A DNA stretch of 64,000 bases from Thiomicrorhabdus heinhorstiae (GCF_013391765.2 NZ_JACBGI020000003.1:62001-126000); one strand, 5' to 3'; shown: positions 8,420 to 18,182, counted from the stretch's first letter. Notes: generated from the sequence alone by a model not told the origin. Numbers and translations: made by a program.

Positions 8420-9367
8420 TCAGTCAATGTCGGAAGCCGGAGCCAACCTCTCATCCAGCAGACTCTGGAAGAGCTCCAATTCGGATTTGTGAATGGCAAA
8501 CACGCCTTCTCCGCCATGCTCGAAATCAAACCACGAGAAAGGCAGCTCCGGGTATTCCTGCTCAAGATAGAATTGCGAAACCCCGACTTCAACAATCAAA
8601 ACACCGTCTTCCTTGAGGTATTTCGGCGCTTCGGCAAGAATGCGGCGCACCAGATCCAGACCGTCGCTACCCGCTTCCAGCCCAAGTTTTGGTTCTTGCT
8701 GGAATTCCGCCGGCAAGGCCTGCATTTCGATCTCATCGACATACGGAGGGTTGGAAACGATCAAATCATATTGCTTACCTTCAAGCGCGCTGAACAGATC
8801 CGATTGGATCGGATGCGCGAATTCCTGCAAACCGTACAGTTCGACATTTTGTTGCGCGATCTGCAAAGCCTCTTCGGAAATATCCACCAGATCGACTTCG
8901 GCATTCGGAAACGCCTGTAAGGAAGCGATACCGATACAACCGCTGCCGGTGCACAAATCCAATACGTCGGTCACATCTTCATGACGCACCCAAGGCTCAT
9001 ACTTTTGTGCAATCAGCTCGGCAATCGGCGATCTTGGCACCAGCGTCGCTTCGCTGACGATGAATCTCAAACCGGCAAACCATGCTTCTCCGGTCAAGTA
9101 AGCTGCCGGCTTACGCGTCTCGATACGGCGTCTGAACAGTTCGCTGACCTGTTGTTTTTCATAAGCGGTTAAACGCGACTGCCAGTACTGATCCGGAACA
9201 TCCCACGGTAGCTGCAATGCAAAAAATACCAGTACTTTCGCTTCATCAAAGGCATTATCCGTGCCGTGACCGAAATAGAGAGATTCACGTTTGAAAAGCG
9301 TTCCGCCCCAACGAACGAAGTCGGTGACGGTTTCCAAACCGTCATACTGGTAATTGATATTGGTCAT
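8420..9367 (-). CDS. prmB: Ribosomal protein uL3 N5-glutamine methyltransferase
   Basis: 315 residues. A HemK/PrmB-type Rossmann methyltransferase: SAM loop VLDLCTGSGCIGIAS, acidic VDLVDIS strand, and the diagnostic NPPYVD motif that holds the target glutamine side chain. Its length and the GTLFKRESLYFGHGTDNAFDEA N-terminal domain fit PrmB better than PrmC. It methylates a glutamine in ribosomal protein L3. It lies 41 bases downstream of mogA on the same strand. Confidence 0.93.
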   Translation of the reverse strand: MTNINYQYDGLETVTDFVRWGGTLFKRESLYFGHGTDNAFDEAKVLVFFALQLPWDVPDQYWQSRLTAYEKQQVSELFRRRIETRKPAAYLTGEAWFAGLRFIVSEATLVPRSPIAELIAQKYEPWVRHEDVTDVLDLCTGSGCIGIASLQAFPNAEVDLVDISEEALQIAQQNVELYGLQEFAHPIQSDLFSALEGKQYDLIVSNPPYVDEIEMQALPAEFQQEPKLGLEAGSDGLDLVRRILAEAPKYLKEDGVLIVEVGVSQFYLEQEYPELPFSWFDFEHGGEGVFAIHKSELELFQSLLDERLAPASDID

Positions 9368-9408
9368 ATTCAGATGATTCCTGTTGGCAAAGAGCTTAAC
9401 AATATTGA

Positions 9409-9963
9409 CTAAGCCTGCGGCTTTTTAGCGTGTTTCGGACGGAAAGCCTTAATGAAGCTATCGTCGGTTTCCAGATACGGGCCTTCAATCAGGTCGACAC
9501 AGTAAGGCACCGCTGGAAAAACGGCTTCCAGACATTCGCCGATCGCCGAAGGTTTACCCGGTAAATTAATAATCAGACACGAACCGCGAGTACCGGCAAT
9601 TTGCCTCGACAGAATCGCCGTCGGCACATATTGTAAAGAAACCGCACGCATCTGCTCGGCAAAACCGTCAAGAATCTTGTCGCACACCTTTTCGGTCGCT
9701 TCGGGAGTCACATCCCGCTTGGCCGGTCCGGTGCCGCCGGTTGTCAGAATCAGACAGCATTCTTCCTGATCAACCAGCTCAATCAAGGTGCTTTCAATCA
9801 AGTCTTGTTCGTCGGCAATCAAACGTGCCACCGGCTGCCAGTCGTTGGTTAATGCATTGGAAATCCACTCCTGCATAGCCGGACCGCCCAAATCTTCATA
9901 ATCGCCGCGGCTGGCTCGATCGGATACGGTAACAAAACCGATTTTTATTTGCTTTTTATCCAT
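9409..9963 (-). CDS. mogA: Molybdopterin adenylyltransferase
   Basis: 184 residues. MogA adenylylates molybdopterin before molybdenum insertion. Diagnostic stretches: IGFVTVSDRASRGDYEDLGGPA at the N-terminus, LILTTGGTGPAKRDVTPEAT (the TGGTG loop with the catalytic Asp) and INLPGKPSAIGECLEAVFPAVPYCVDLIEG. The C-terminus is a short basic tail. It is first in a minus-strand pair with prmB and divergent from lon. It implies that the cell makes at least one molybdenum cofactor enzyme. Confidence 0.95.
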   Translation of the reverse strand: MDKKQIKIGFVTVSDRASRGDYEDLGGPAMQEWISNALTNDWQPVARLIADEQDLIESTLIELVDQEECCLILTTGGTGPAKRDVTPEATEKVCDKILDGFAEQMRAVSLQYVPTAILSRQIAGTRGSCLIINLPGKPSAIGECLEAVFPAVPYCVDLIEGPYLETDDSFIKAFRPKHAKKPQA

Positions 9964-10136
9964 CTATAACCCTTGAATCCCTGTTTTCGAGTCCACATAT
10001 AATACCGTATTCTCGAAAGCCGAAACGCTAAAACTAAAGAATCGCCGAATCCGACAGACAACCTTATGAAGGATTTCCAAATTCGATTAACCTACCGTTT
10101 CGCCAGCTTCGACTCGCAATTATTACGGGCTAAAAC

Positions 10137-12791
10137 ATGACAGATAAACTCGATTTCAACGACTCTCAAACCTTCTCGGAAAAAGAAGAAAACGGCCGTC
10201 ACAGCAAAATGGATGAATCGCTCTCGTCAGACGAAGCCGCGCTTCGCGAAGAAGAGATCATCGAGGCGATCGAACTGGACGAAGAACAGCTGGCAGAACT
10301 TGAACAGTTCTCGCAGGCCGTACTCGAAGGTGAACACATCGGTTCGGAAGAATCGGAAACCGCCGGTGCTCTGGCGAAACCCGAACTCACTTTGCCGCGG
10401 GAAGTTTTTCTATTGCCGGTCAAAGAACGCCCTTTCTTCCCGGGGCAACAACTGCCGATTCTGCTTAACCGTTCCAGCTGGAATACCACCTTTGCCGCAA
10501 TTCAGGCCAAACAGTGTAAATATATTGGCCTGATCTACGTCAACACCGACGAGCACGACAAAGCCAAACCGGAAGACTTCAGCCGTGTCGGGACGCTGGT
10601 AAAAATCAGCGAACCGAGAGTAAAAGACGAATATATTCAGCTGATTGCCGAAGGGGTCAAGCGTTTCGAAATCGAACAATGGATCTCTCCGCAAGCTCCT
10701 TACCGTGCGCGCATCAACTATCCGGCCGATATATTTAAAGGTTCGGAAAAGGTAATCAAGGCCTACGGCTTAGCGATTATGAACGCCTTCAGAGAGCTGT
10801 TGCCGCTTAATCCACTGTACAGCGAGGAACTGCGTTTCTTCCTGAACCGCTACAGCGCCAGCGAGCCCTCGCATCTGGCAGACTTCGCCGCTGGTCTCAC
10901 CACGGCCGACAGCGCCAAACTTCAGGACATTCTGGAAACCTTCGATCTGGCGCAACGCATGGAAAAAGTGCTGGCGCTTTTCAAGCATGAAATCGAAGTG
11001 ACCAAACTGCAATTCAATATCCGCGAGCGAGTCGAGGAAAACCTGACTGAACACCAGCGTGAATTCTTCCTGCGCCAGCAACTGTATGAGATCCAGAAAG
11101 AACTAGGCATCACTAAAGATGACCAGTCGCTGGATCGGGACCGTTTTGAAGAACGTATCGAGATGCTTGCGTTGAGTGAAGAAGCGCATAAAAAAGCCGA
11201 TGAAGAGCTGCAAAAACTCAGCAGCCTGGACCCGCAATCGCCGGAATACAATGTAGCCCGCAACTGGCTGGAATGGCTGACTCAACTGCCATGGGGACAA
11301 CACAGCGAGGATAACCTTGATCTGAATCGTGCCCGCGGCATTCTTGATAAAGGACATGACGGTCTCGACGACGTGAAAAACCGCATTCTGGAGTTTTTGG
11401 CGGTCGGCGCACTCAAAGGTGAAGTTTCCGGTTCGATTATCTGTCTGGTCGGCCCTCCGGGTGTGGGGAAAACCTCGATCGGGCGCTCGATTGCCGACGC
11501 GCTGGACCGTAAATTTTATCGATTCTCAGTCGGCGGGATGCGTGACGAAGCAGAGATTAAAGGTCATAGACGTACCTATATCGGTGCCATGCCGGGTAAA
11601 TTCATTCAGGCTCTGAAAGATTGCGAAACTTCCAACCCGGTGATTATGCTGGATGAAATCGACAAGATCGGGGCGTCTTATCAGGGTGACCCGGCTTCCG
11701 CCTTGCTAGAAGTGCTTGATCCGGAACAGAACAGCGAATTCATGGATCACTTTATGGATGTGCGCTTTGATCTTTCCAAAGCGCTGTTTATCTGTACCGC
11801 GAACACGCTGGACAGCATTCCAGGTCCGTTGCTTGACCGTATGGAAGTGATCCGCCTGTCCGGCTATATCACCGAAGAGAAAGTGCAGATTGCCAAACAC
11901 CACTTATGGCCTTCGCTCTTGCAGGAAGCGGGTCTCGACAAGCACAAGGTGCAGATCACTACTCCGGCGATTCGACATGTCATCGAAGGCTATGCGCGAG
12001 AGGCCGGTGTGCGCAACCTGAAAAAACAGCTGGCAAAACTGGTCAGAAAACTGGCATTGCGTTTTGTAACCGAAGGCGAAGATCAGACGCGTATTCACGT
12101 CAACGAACTGGAAGAGATGCTGGGACAACCGCGTTTTACCGCAGAGAAAATGAACCAACAGATCGGTACCGTAACCGGCCTGGCATGGACCTCACTGGGC
12201 GGCGCAACCTTGAATATCGAAGCCGGACGGATTCACACTTTGAATCGAGGCTTTAAGCTTTCCGGGCAACTCGGCGAAGTCATGCAGGAGTCGGCCGGTA
12301 TCGCTTACAGCTTTATCAGCTCGAGCCTGCAAAAATACAAAGCCGATCCGGAGTTCTTCGATAAAGCCTTTGTCCACTTGCACGTTCCGGACGGTGCGAC
12401 GCCGAAAGACGGCCCGAGTGCCGGCATTACCATGGCAACGGCGCTTTTGTCGCTGGCCCGCAACGAAGCCATTAAAGCCCCGTTGGCCATGACCGGCGAA
12501 CTGAGCTTGACCGGTCTGGTATTACCGGTCGGAGGTATTCGAGAGAAAGTCATCGCTGCCAAACGAATCGGCATTCGCGAACTGATCCTGCCTGAAGACA
12601 ATCGCAAGGACTATCAGGAATTGCCGGACTATTTAAAAAGCGATCTTGATGTTCATTTTGCCAAACATTTCGACGATGTTGCCCGACTCACTTTCAACAT
12701 CCGCTCCAAATCACTGGCTTTGAAAACCTATTTGGCAAATAAGGCTGCTGAGGAAGAACGCGAAGCGACTCTCGGTGATACACACCATTAA
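10137..12791 (+). CDS. lon: ATP-dependent Lon protease with acidic N-terminal extension
   Basis: 884 residues, about 100 longer than E. coli Lon. The extra length is an N-terminal stretch of about 80 residues rich in Glu, Asp and Ser. Then come the substrate-binding LAN domain (LPREVFLLPVKERPFFPGQQ), a coiled region, the AAA+ module (Walker A GPPGVGKTS near residue 439, Walker B VIMLDEIDKIG) and the S16 protease domain with the catalytic serine in PKDGPSAGIT (near residue 760) and lysine in GGIREKVIAAKR. It degrades damaged and regulatory proteins in the cytoplasm. The ATG at 10137 lacks a strong ribosome-binding site; a later start at residue 25 is possible but is no better supported. A strong terminator follows. 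Confidence 0.95.
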   Translation: MTDKLDFNDSQTFSEKEENGRHSKMDESLSSDEAALREEEIIEAIELDEEQLAELEQFSQAVLEGEHIGSEESETAGALAKPELTLPREVFLLPVKERPFFPGQQLPILLNRSSWNTTFAAIQAKQCKYIGLIYVNTDEHDKAKPEDFSRVGTLVKISEPRVKDEYIQLIAEGVKRFEIEQWISPQAPYRARINYPADIFKGSEKVIKAYGLAIMNAFRELLPLNPLYSEELRFFLNRYSASEPSHLADFAAGLTTADSAKLQDILETFDLAQRMEKVLALFKHEIEVTKLQFNIRERVEENLTEHQREFFLRQQLYEIQKELGITKDDQSLDRDRFEERIEMLALSEEAHKKADEELQKLSSLDPQSPEYNVARNWLEWLTQLPWGQHSEDNLDLNRARGILDKGHDGLDDVKNRILEFLAVGALKGEVSGSIICLVGPPGVGKTSIGRSIADALDRKFYRFSVGGMRDEAEIKGHRRTYIGAMPGKFIQALKDCETSNPVIMLDEIDKIGASYQGDPASALLEVLDPEQNSEFMDHFMDVRFDLSKALFICTANTLDSIPGPLLDRMEVIRLSGYITEEKVQIAKHHLWPSLLQEAGLDKHKVQITTPAIRHVIEGYAREAGVRNLKKQLAKLVRKLALRFVTEGEDQTRIHVNELEEMLGQPRFTAEKMNQQIGTVTGLAWTSLGGATLNIEAGRIHTLNRGFKLSGQLGEVMQESAGIAYSFISSSLQKYKADPEFFDKAFVHLHVPDGATPKDGPSAGITMATALLSLARNEAIKAPLAMTGELSLTGLVLPVGGIREKVIAAKRIGIRELILPEDNRKDYQELPDYLKSDLDVHFAKHFDDVARLTFNIRSKSLALKTYLANKAAEEEREATLGDTHH

Positions 12792-12834
12792 GCGGTTCTC
12801 TCCATCAACCTTAGACATACAACCTGGAAAGCAC

Positions 12835-12859
12835 AAAGGCCTCTATTCGAGGCCTTTTT
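12835..12859 (+). terminator. Rho-independent terminator of lon
   Basis: AAAGGCCTC and GAGGCCTTT form a 9-bp stem with a TATTC loop, followed by a T-run, 43 bases past the lon stop codon. The stem reads well in both directions, so it may also serve the convergent gene ending at 12907. Confidence 0.9.
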
Positions 12860-12906
12860 AATGCATTTTTTCATGCGCAAGAACAAATACCCAAGCGGAT
12901 AAAACC

Positions 12907-13434
12907 CTACTCTACCTGCGCCTTGGCTTCGATCATGTCCTGCATGTAGTAACGCTTCTTACCACACTGACTATTAAATTCGGCGGTTTTGGCATTTTGA
13001 CTTTCCAATAACCCCTGGAAACGCTGCCGAGCCTGCTGGTATTCCTTGAAATCCGCCTGATAATCATGAACCATCTGGTTATAGGACTTTACTTTCTGGT
13101 TGTAATCAGCCACTTCGGCATTCATATAACTTGGTGGTTTTGATGTCGCGTTCAGCTCTTGCTTGCTCTCGTTCAGCAAATGTTCCTTTTGCTTGATCCT
13201 TTGCGTTAATTCTTCCAGAAATGCCTTCTCTTTCAAAATCGAGGCACCGTCGTTTTTGACATCTTTTTGTAACTGCAGACAGTGCTTTAATTCTTCGAAT
13301 GTAAACACATCCGCACTGTTGATCTTTTGACCCTGTGATTCATCGATCGCACCACTCCCAAGTCCGCCATCGGCAAAAGCCGCCAATGTACTTGCAAGAC
13401 ATATAGCACCAATTAATAACGCCGCCTTTTTCAT
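12907..13434 (-). CDS. Secreted coiled-coil protein of unknown function
   Basis: 175 residues from the ATG at 13434, which has GGGGGA six bases upstream; this start gives a clean signal peptide (KKAALLIGAICLASTLAAFA). The mature part is almost all helix: Lys/Glu/Gln-rich heptads, with LKEKAFLEELTQRIKQKEHL and YNQKVKSYNQMVHDYQADFK as clear coiled-coil stretches. There are two cysteines, one in KHCLQLQ and one in SQCGKKR, which could form a disulfide tying the coiled hairpin ends. No enzymatic motif is seen and the family is not recognised. It is convergent with lon and divergent from the iron-type gene cluster that starts at 13718. A periplasmic location is likely. Confidence 0.7.
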   Translation of the reverse strand: MKKAALLIGAICLASTLAAFADGGLGSGAIDESQGQKINSADVFTFEELKHCLQLQKDVKNDGASILKEKAFLEELTQRIKQKEHLLNESKQELNATSKPPSYMNAEVADYNQKVKSYNQMVHDYQADFKEYQQARQRFQGLLESQNAKTAEFNSQCGKKRYYMQDMIEAKAQVE

Positions 13435-13644
13435 GTTTCCCCCTTGTGTCATATTTTTCCAGTCATACCGATGTACAACGTTCGATGTTTTATTTGATGT
13501 TTTTCATTTCATTATGCACAGAATAAGGCAAATCGAAACTAACAAATTCTACTCCTCATCGACTTTCATCCCTGCAATCGGCAACCGCCGGATTTCGATT
13601 TCAAGTTTGTTTAAAGGTTAAAAAAACCAAATTAAGAAGAATTA

Positions 13645-13688
13645 TTCTCATTTTCACTTATTGTATCGCAAATGAGAACGCTTATAAT
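13645..13688 (+). promoter_or_regulatory. Promoter with Fur-like inverted repeat
   Basis: TTCTCATTT (13645-13653) and AAATGAGAA (13670-13678) form an inverted repeat around a plausible promoter: TTGTAT (13661-13666), a 16-base spacer, TATAAT (13683-13688). ATTATTCTCATTTTC resembles half of a Fur box. The site precedes the peroxidase / lipoprotein / TonB receptor genes, so iron (or another metal) repression is a reasonable inference; a Fur dimer site is usually more compact than this spacing. Confidence 0.5.
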
Positions 13689-13717
13689 TTAGCTTATTCT
13701 TATTTAAGGCATTAAAA

Positions 13718-14842
13718 ATGAGCTTCAAAAACAAAGGATTGCTGACAAGCTTTTTTATTTGCATGTCGTTAGCGCATCAAACCTCGGCAAAGACAGATTC
13801 ATCCGATCTTGTCGAAGCTTACATGCAGCCTATTAATCACTGGCCGAAAGCCCTGCAATCCGACGACTTAAAACCATTGGAGCTTACGTCAATCCAGCAA
13901 CTAAAGGCTTCTGTATCGAGCGAAGCCAACGCACAAAAAATCGCACTGGGCAAGCAATTGTTTTTTGACCCTCGTCTTTCGCAATCCAATCAAATCGCCT
14001 GTGCATCCTGTCATGACCCTCAGCAAGGCTGGGCCGACGGCAAGCGTCGGGCATTCGGCCACGACCGCCAACAAGGTAAACGCAACAGCATGAGCTTAAT
14101 GAACGCTGCATTTTCCGAACGTTTCTTCTGGGATGGTCGCGCGATCAGCCTTGAACAGCAGGCACTCATGCCGATTCAGGATCCGGTGGAGATGCATGCC
14201 AAACTTGACGAAACGCTAGGCAAACTCAATCAAATTACCGGTTATCGACAAACCTTTGCTGACATCTATGCCAACAAGCAGGCCGATTATCAGATCTCTT
14301 CCGAGCATCTCGGCGACGCACTAGCCAGCTTTGAGCGTACCTTGGTTTCAAAACCTTCCCGCTTCGACCGTTTTGTAGAAGGCGATTACCAACAGCTGAA
14401 CCAACAGGAAATTCACGGCTTACATCTCTTCAGAACCAAAGCTCGCTGTATCCAATGCCATCAAGGTGCACTCTTCTCGGATAACCGTTTCCACAACACC
14501 GGTTTAAGTTACTTCGGACGAAAATACCAGGATCTGGGACTTTATGACACGACGGGAAAAGAAGCTGATAAGGGCAAATTCAAAACCCCAAGTCTGCGAG
14601 AGCTTAAACACACCGGCCCTTATATGCATAACGGCCTGTTCCCGACCCTATCGGGGGTTCTGAGAATGTACAACGGGGGCATCACTTACGGCAAAAAACT
14701 CAAGCCGGGTGAGCCTGCCCTTTCGCCATTGATCCAACCACTGCATTTAACCGAAAAAGAGCTGCAGGATTTGGAAGCGTTTTTACTGACGCTTTCATCC
14801 AAAACCAGCCGCTATGTCGCACCACCGGACTTACCGAATTAA
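13718..14842 (+). CDS. Diheme cytochrome c peroxidase / MauG-family enzyme
   Basis: 374 residues with a signal peptide (to about residue 25) and two heme c sites, CASCH (residues 95-99) and CIQCH (244-248). The spacing, the RNSMSLMNAAFSERFFWDGRA stretch after the first heme and the KFKTPSLRELKHTGPYMHNG segment near the end match the CcpA/MauG superfamily. Classical members reduce hydrogen peroxide; MauG and MbnH members instead oxidise tryptophans in a partner protein. It is the first gene after a Fur-like promoter and is followed 32 bases later by a large lipoprotein and then a TonB receptor, a setting more like MbnH-type maturation enzymes than detoxifying peroxidases. Which reaction it performs is not settled by sequence. 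Confidence 0.85.
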   Translation: MSFKNKGLLTSFFICMSLAHQTSAKTDSSDLVEAYMQPINHWPKALQSDDLKPLELTSIQQLKASVSSEANAQKIALGKQLFFDPRLSQSNQIACASCHDPQQGWADGKRRAFGHDRQQGKRNSMSLMNAAFSERFFWDGRAISLEQQALMPIQDPVEMHAKLDETLGKLNQITGYRQTFADIYANKQADYQISSEHLGDALASFERTLVSKPSRFDRFVEGDYQQLNQQEIHGLHLFRTKARCIQCHQGALFSDNRFHNTGLSYFGRKYQDLGLYDTTGKEADKGKFKTPSLRELKHTGPYMHNGLFPTLSGVLRMYNGGITYGKKLKPGEPALSPLIQPLHLTEKELQDLEAFLLTLSSKTSRYVAPPDLPN

Positions 14843-14874
14843 TTCATTTTTAAAAATTGTGAAAGGACTGCACT

Positions 14875-17800
14875 ATGAAAACCGATTTGAAAATCGATCT
14901 AAAAGCCAAATTGAAACCTTTAGCCTATAGCCTGCTGCTTGCTGGTGCCGGGATCGGTTTAAGCGCCTGTGGTGGCGGTGGAGGATCATCGTCTGGCAGC
15001 TCAGGTACACCAAGTGATTCGACGGATACTCAAACGAATACCATCAACGGTTTTGTTATGGACCCCGCAGTAGAAAGTGCGGTCGTCAAAATCTGCCAGC
15101 TTAATATGCCAAGCGAATGTTTGAGCGAAAAAACCGTGACGAATGCACTCGGTGCTTTCAGCTTCACACTATCCGAGGAGATTGATCTATCACAATACGC
15201 GATCTACAGCACAGGCGGCAGCGACGCCTCAACCGGTGAAGATTTGACCGGCGTACAGTTTTCCGCTCCGGCACAACTGACAAACGACAGCAATGGTGCC
15301 GTCTATGTCACACCTCTAAGCACGCTGGTCACAAATAAAGTCAATAACGGGATCGATCTTGCCAACGCGGTTTCTCAAATTGCGACCGAATTAGGTTTAA
15401 GTGAAAGTGATTTAACGCAAGCTACCGACAGTAACGCAGATCTATTAAAAAAATCGGTTCTGCTGACTCTGATCGGGAAACAGCTTGATGACGGCTTGGA
15501 AGAACTTACCTTAAATGAAAACGACGATCTGACCGGTATCGTTACCGTTATCGAAAACAGCGGCCTTTCCAGCGAAGAGCAAGCCAAGTTACTGTCATTA
15601 TATGAAGCCCTAAACGCAGCAAGCTCCCTTCAGAGCGCCATCAATGTCTTCGTAGTCAAAAACACACTGCTCACAACCGACTTGTTCGAGAATCAGGATT
15701 TGAGCGATGAAACCGTCGCGGATAATGCCGGCAAAATCACCGATGCCGTGCTGGGCTACTTATCAGGACAAAACGTCACGGAAGTCAACCGTTCACAAGT
15801 CACTCTGCTACTGGCGCTGATGGGCGACCTTGATGTGGCAGATGCAGAGCTTGAACTGCCTGATCTCAATGATGAACTGACGAATATCCAACTTGCCGAA
15901 GTCGAAGATGAAAACCTGCTAAACGCACGTACTCCTCTTGGTGAAGCACTGGATGGCACCAGCGATGCCAAACGCGAATACTATTATCGATCCACCGCCT
16001 CTCACCTGGCCCAATCCAGCTCGATCATTGGTGGTGTAACCGATGTCGACACCATGGAATCGGTTTATACCAATCTAGCACAGGGCTATCTGACTAACGA
16101 CAATCCGGAATTAGCTTTGAAATTTGCTAACCGGAAGGTATTTAAGCCTGAATCGGAGTACAAAGTCCTGCTTAAAATCGCCAAATATTATATCGACAAG
16201 GATCTAGATGCCGAAACAGCCGAAGCAATGCTGGATAAAAGTGTAACTTTGCACCAAAGCTATATGCAGGCAAAAGGTTACGAATCGGTTAAATCGTCAG
16301 ATATACAAGATTTAAGAAGTATTTTTCAAGCCTACTCTAATTTAGGTTTGGCTACGAAGGCTTCATCCATTACCGAATACATGAATGAAATGATTCAAGG
16401 TTTCGGCACAAATTCCAATCCTTATGCACAATACGTTACAGGTTTACTGTCTGCGGCGGGAATTTACGTCGATAACAACGAAACCGAACAAGCACGCAAT
16501 ACCTTGAAAGATGCCTACGATATCGTTTTGGTCATGCCGGCCAACCAGCAAAGCAAATACCCTGATACCTCATCGAAGTGGTATTACATGGTCAAAATTT
16601 TCAATATGATCGGCATAGCCCAATCTTACTACTGGGATTTAGGAACCGAGAGCGATAAAGCGAAAGCACTGGAAATTATTGACAAAATACTCGAAATTCG
16701 TGCCGACGACGGCATCGCTGACAATACCGGAAGCAATGATACAGCCTATAAAACCGATGCATACATGGATGATGTTATAGCAATGCTTGCAGATTCCGGA
16801 CTTTCACAAGAAGATGCACAATCCATCATTGATGATATGCCTCGTAAAGACACCTACGCTGCAAGAGTATGGACCAGCTATGCACTGAATACTCCTGGTA
16901 TGACAACGGAAGACATTATTGCCCTTATTACAGAAAAGCTTATGCCGGGCAGTAAAACCACCGAGTACCGGGATGCTTTCAAGTACCTCACCTATAACGG
17001 TATCTCCAGAACGACGCCTTTCCTCGCCATGTCCCTCATTAATTCGGGAGAATTAACCGAAGCCAAGAAAGCGATTGATGCTGCCAAAGCGATTTTGGAA
17101 GAAGCTATCTCCAATCAAGTAGAAAGCAGCGATACTTATCGTTCTAAATACTATGTTCAATGGGGTTACGCCAAGTTGGCAGACCTTTACCATTTAGTTA
17201 ATGAACCGAATTTGTCTGAACAGATGATGGATAACGCCATAGCCATAGCGATCAATAGTGAAGATGCTCCGGAGAACAGCGGCATAACCAATCTTGCAGA
17301 TCGGGCTTACGCACAAATTTACATCACCGATTATTACCTAAGCATGGGCATGCTGGATGCAGCTCTGCAATATGCCGACTACACACGAACAACTGCCAAC
17401 AACATTACCGAACCAGGCGATAGACGTTCTCGATTAGCGACTTTGGCAGCTATTATGAACGATGAAGGCGATGCAACCATGCAAGCGGTTACGCCAATTT
17501 TGGATGATATCTACGAGATCGTTTCCGGCAGCGAAATGATCGATACCGATTCTGAACAAGAGGATTACGTCGCCAAGGCCGCTGCCATTTTTGGATCAAA
17601 GCCGGCTTCCTCTTCCCTAGCTTACAGTGATGGCTTATTAGGGGCTTATAAGTTGAACAATAATCCGGACGGCGTTATCAAATCGGTTGAAGCTCTCATC
17701 GAAATCAGCGATAAGATCGCAGACAAATCGGATAAATTCATTGCCGCTCGCGGGGCAGTCTGGGGTTACGGAACGATTGGATATACCGATCAAGCGGTTC

Positions 17801-18102
17801 AAGTGGCCAAAAGCCGAATCCAACAAGCTGACAGTAACAGTGAAGAAGAAACAGAAGAAAACAAATCGGACTATCTGCTTTCTTTGAAAATTTTGTCTTA
17901 CGCTTTATTCCAGCTGGATGCCTTCCCGACCTGTAGTGTCGCCACGGTCGACTACGATCTTGACGGTAAACCTGACTTCTATGATCTCGGTGCCACGCAG
18001 GAACAAATTGATGCCTGTGGCCTGACACTCGACGATGATGTTGATAACGACGGCATATTGGATATTAATGACTTAACACCGTTTTATAGTGATAACACCT
18101 GA
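14875..18102 (+). CDS. Large lipoprotein with helical-repeat body and Ca-binding-like tail
   Basis: 1075 residues. A lipobox GLSAC (Cys32) followed by a Gly/Ser/Thr-rich linker shows a lipid-anchored, probably outer-membrane protein. The next 350 residues include a carboxypeptidase-regulatory-like start (INGFVMDPAVESAVVKICQL...). From about residue 360 to 990 the sequence is helical with spaced Tyr/Ala pairs typical of TPR-like or alpha-solenoid repeats. The end holds DYDLDGKPDFYD and DDDVDNDGILDINDLTPF, thrombospondin-type-3-like calcium motifs. It lies between the MauG-type peroxidase and a TonB receptor, so it may be a surface substrate-capture partner or the peroxidase target. It does not match a family I can name. 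Confidence 0.7.
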   Translation: MKTDLKIDLKAKLKPLAYSLLLAGAGIGLSACGGGGGSSSGSSGTPSDSTDTQTNTINGFVMDPAVESAVVKICQLNMPSECLSEKTVTNALGAFSFTLSEEIDLSQYAIYSTGGSDASTGEDLTGVQFSAPAQLTNDSNGAVYVTPLSTLVTNKVNNGIDLANAVSQIATELGLSESDLTQATDSNADLLKKSVLLTLIGKQLDDGLEELTLNENDDLTGIVTVIENSGLSSEEQAKLLSLYEALNAASSLQSAINVFVVKNTLLTTDLFENQDLSDETVADNAGKITDAVLGYLSGQNVTEVNRSQVTLLLALMGDLDVADAELELPDLNDELTNIQLAEVEDENLLNARTPLGEALDGTSDAKREYYYRSTASHLAQSSSIIGGVTDVDTMESVYTNLAQGYLTNDNPELALKFANRKVFKPESEYKVLLKIAKYYIDKDLDAETAEAMLDKSVTLHQSYMQAKGYESVKSSDIQDLRSIFQAYSNLGLATKASSITEYMNEMIQGFGTNSNPYAQYVTGLLSAAGIYVDNNETEQARNTLKDAYDIVLVMPANQQSKYPDTSSKWYYMVKIFNMIGIAQSYYWDLGTESDKAKALEIIDKILEIRADDGIADNTGSNDTAYKTDAYMDDVIAMLADSGLSQEDAQSIIDDMPRKDTYAARVWTSYALNTPGMTTEDIIALITEKLMPGSKTTEYRDAFKYLTYNGISRTTPFLAMSLINSGELTEAKKAIDAAKAILEEAISNQVESSDTYRSKYYVQWGYAKLADLYHLVNEPNLSEQMMDNAIAIAINSEDAPENSGITNLADRAYAQIYITDYYLSMGMLDAALQYADYTRTTANNITEPGDRRSRLATLAAIMNDEGDATMQAVTPILDDIYEIVSGSEMIDTDSEQEDYVAKAAAIFGSKPASSSLAYSDGLLGAYKLNNNPDGVIKSVEALIEISDKIADKSDKFIAARGAVWGYGTIGYTDQAVQVAKSRIQQADSNSEEETEENKSDYLLSLKILSYALFQLDAFPTCSVATVDYDLDGKPDFYDLGATQEQIDACGLTLDDDVDNDGILDINDLTPFYSDNT

Positions 18103-18138
18103 AACATTTCACCAAACATCCTCTTAGTGAATTTACAG

Positions 18139-18162
18139 AGACAGGCTTTAACGCCTGTCTTT
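18139..18162 (+). terminator. Terminator-like hairpin between the lipoprotein and TonB receptor genes
   Basis: AGACAGGC and GCCTGTCT form an 8-bp stem with a TTTAAC loop followed by a short TT-A-T tail, inside the 80-base gap. The weak T-run suggests partial termination, letting the first two genes be expressed above the receptor. Confidence 0.55.
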
Positions 18163-18182
18163 ATGCGTATATGGAGTAGGAA

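Noticed and set aside
13718-14842. Naming the diheme enzyme mauG or mbnH
   Set aside because: The family is broad and there is no methylamine dehydrogenase or MbnP gene; only the superfamily can be supported.
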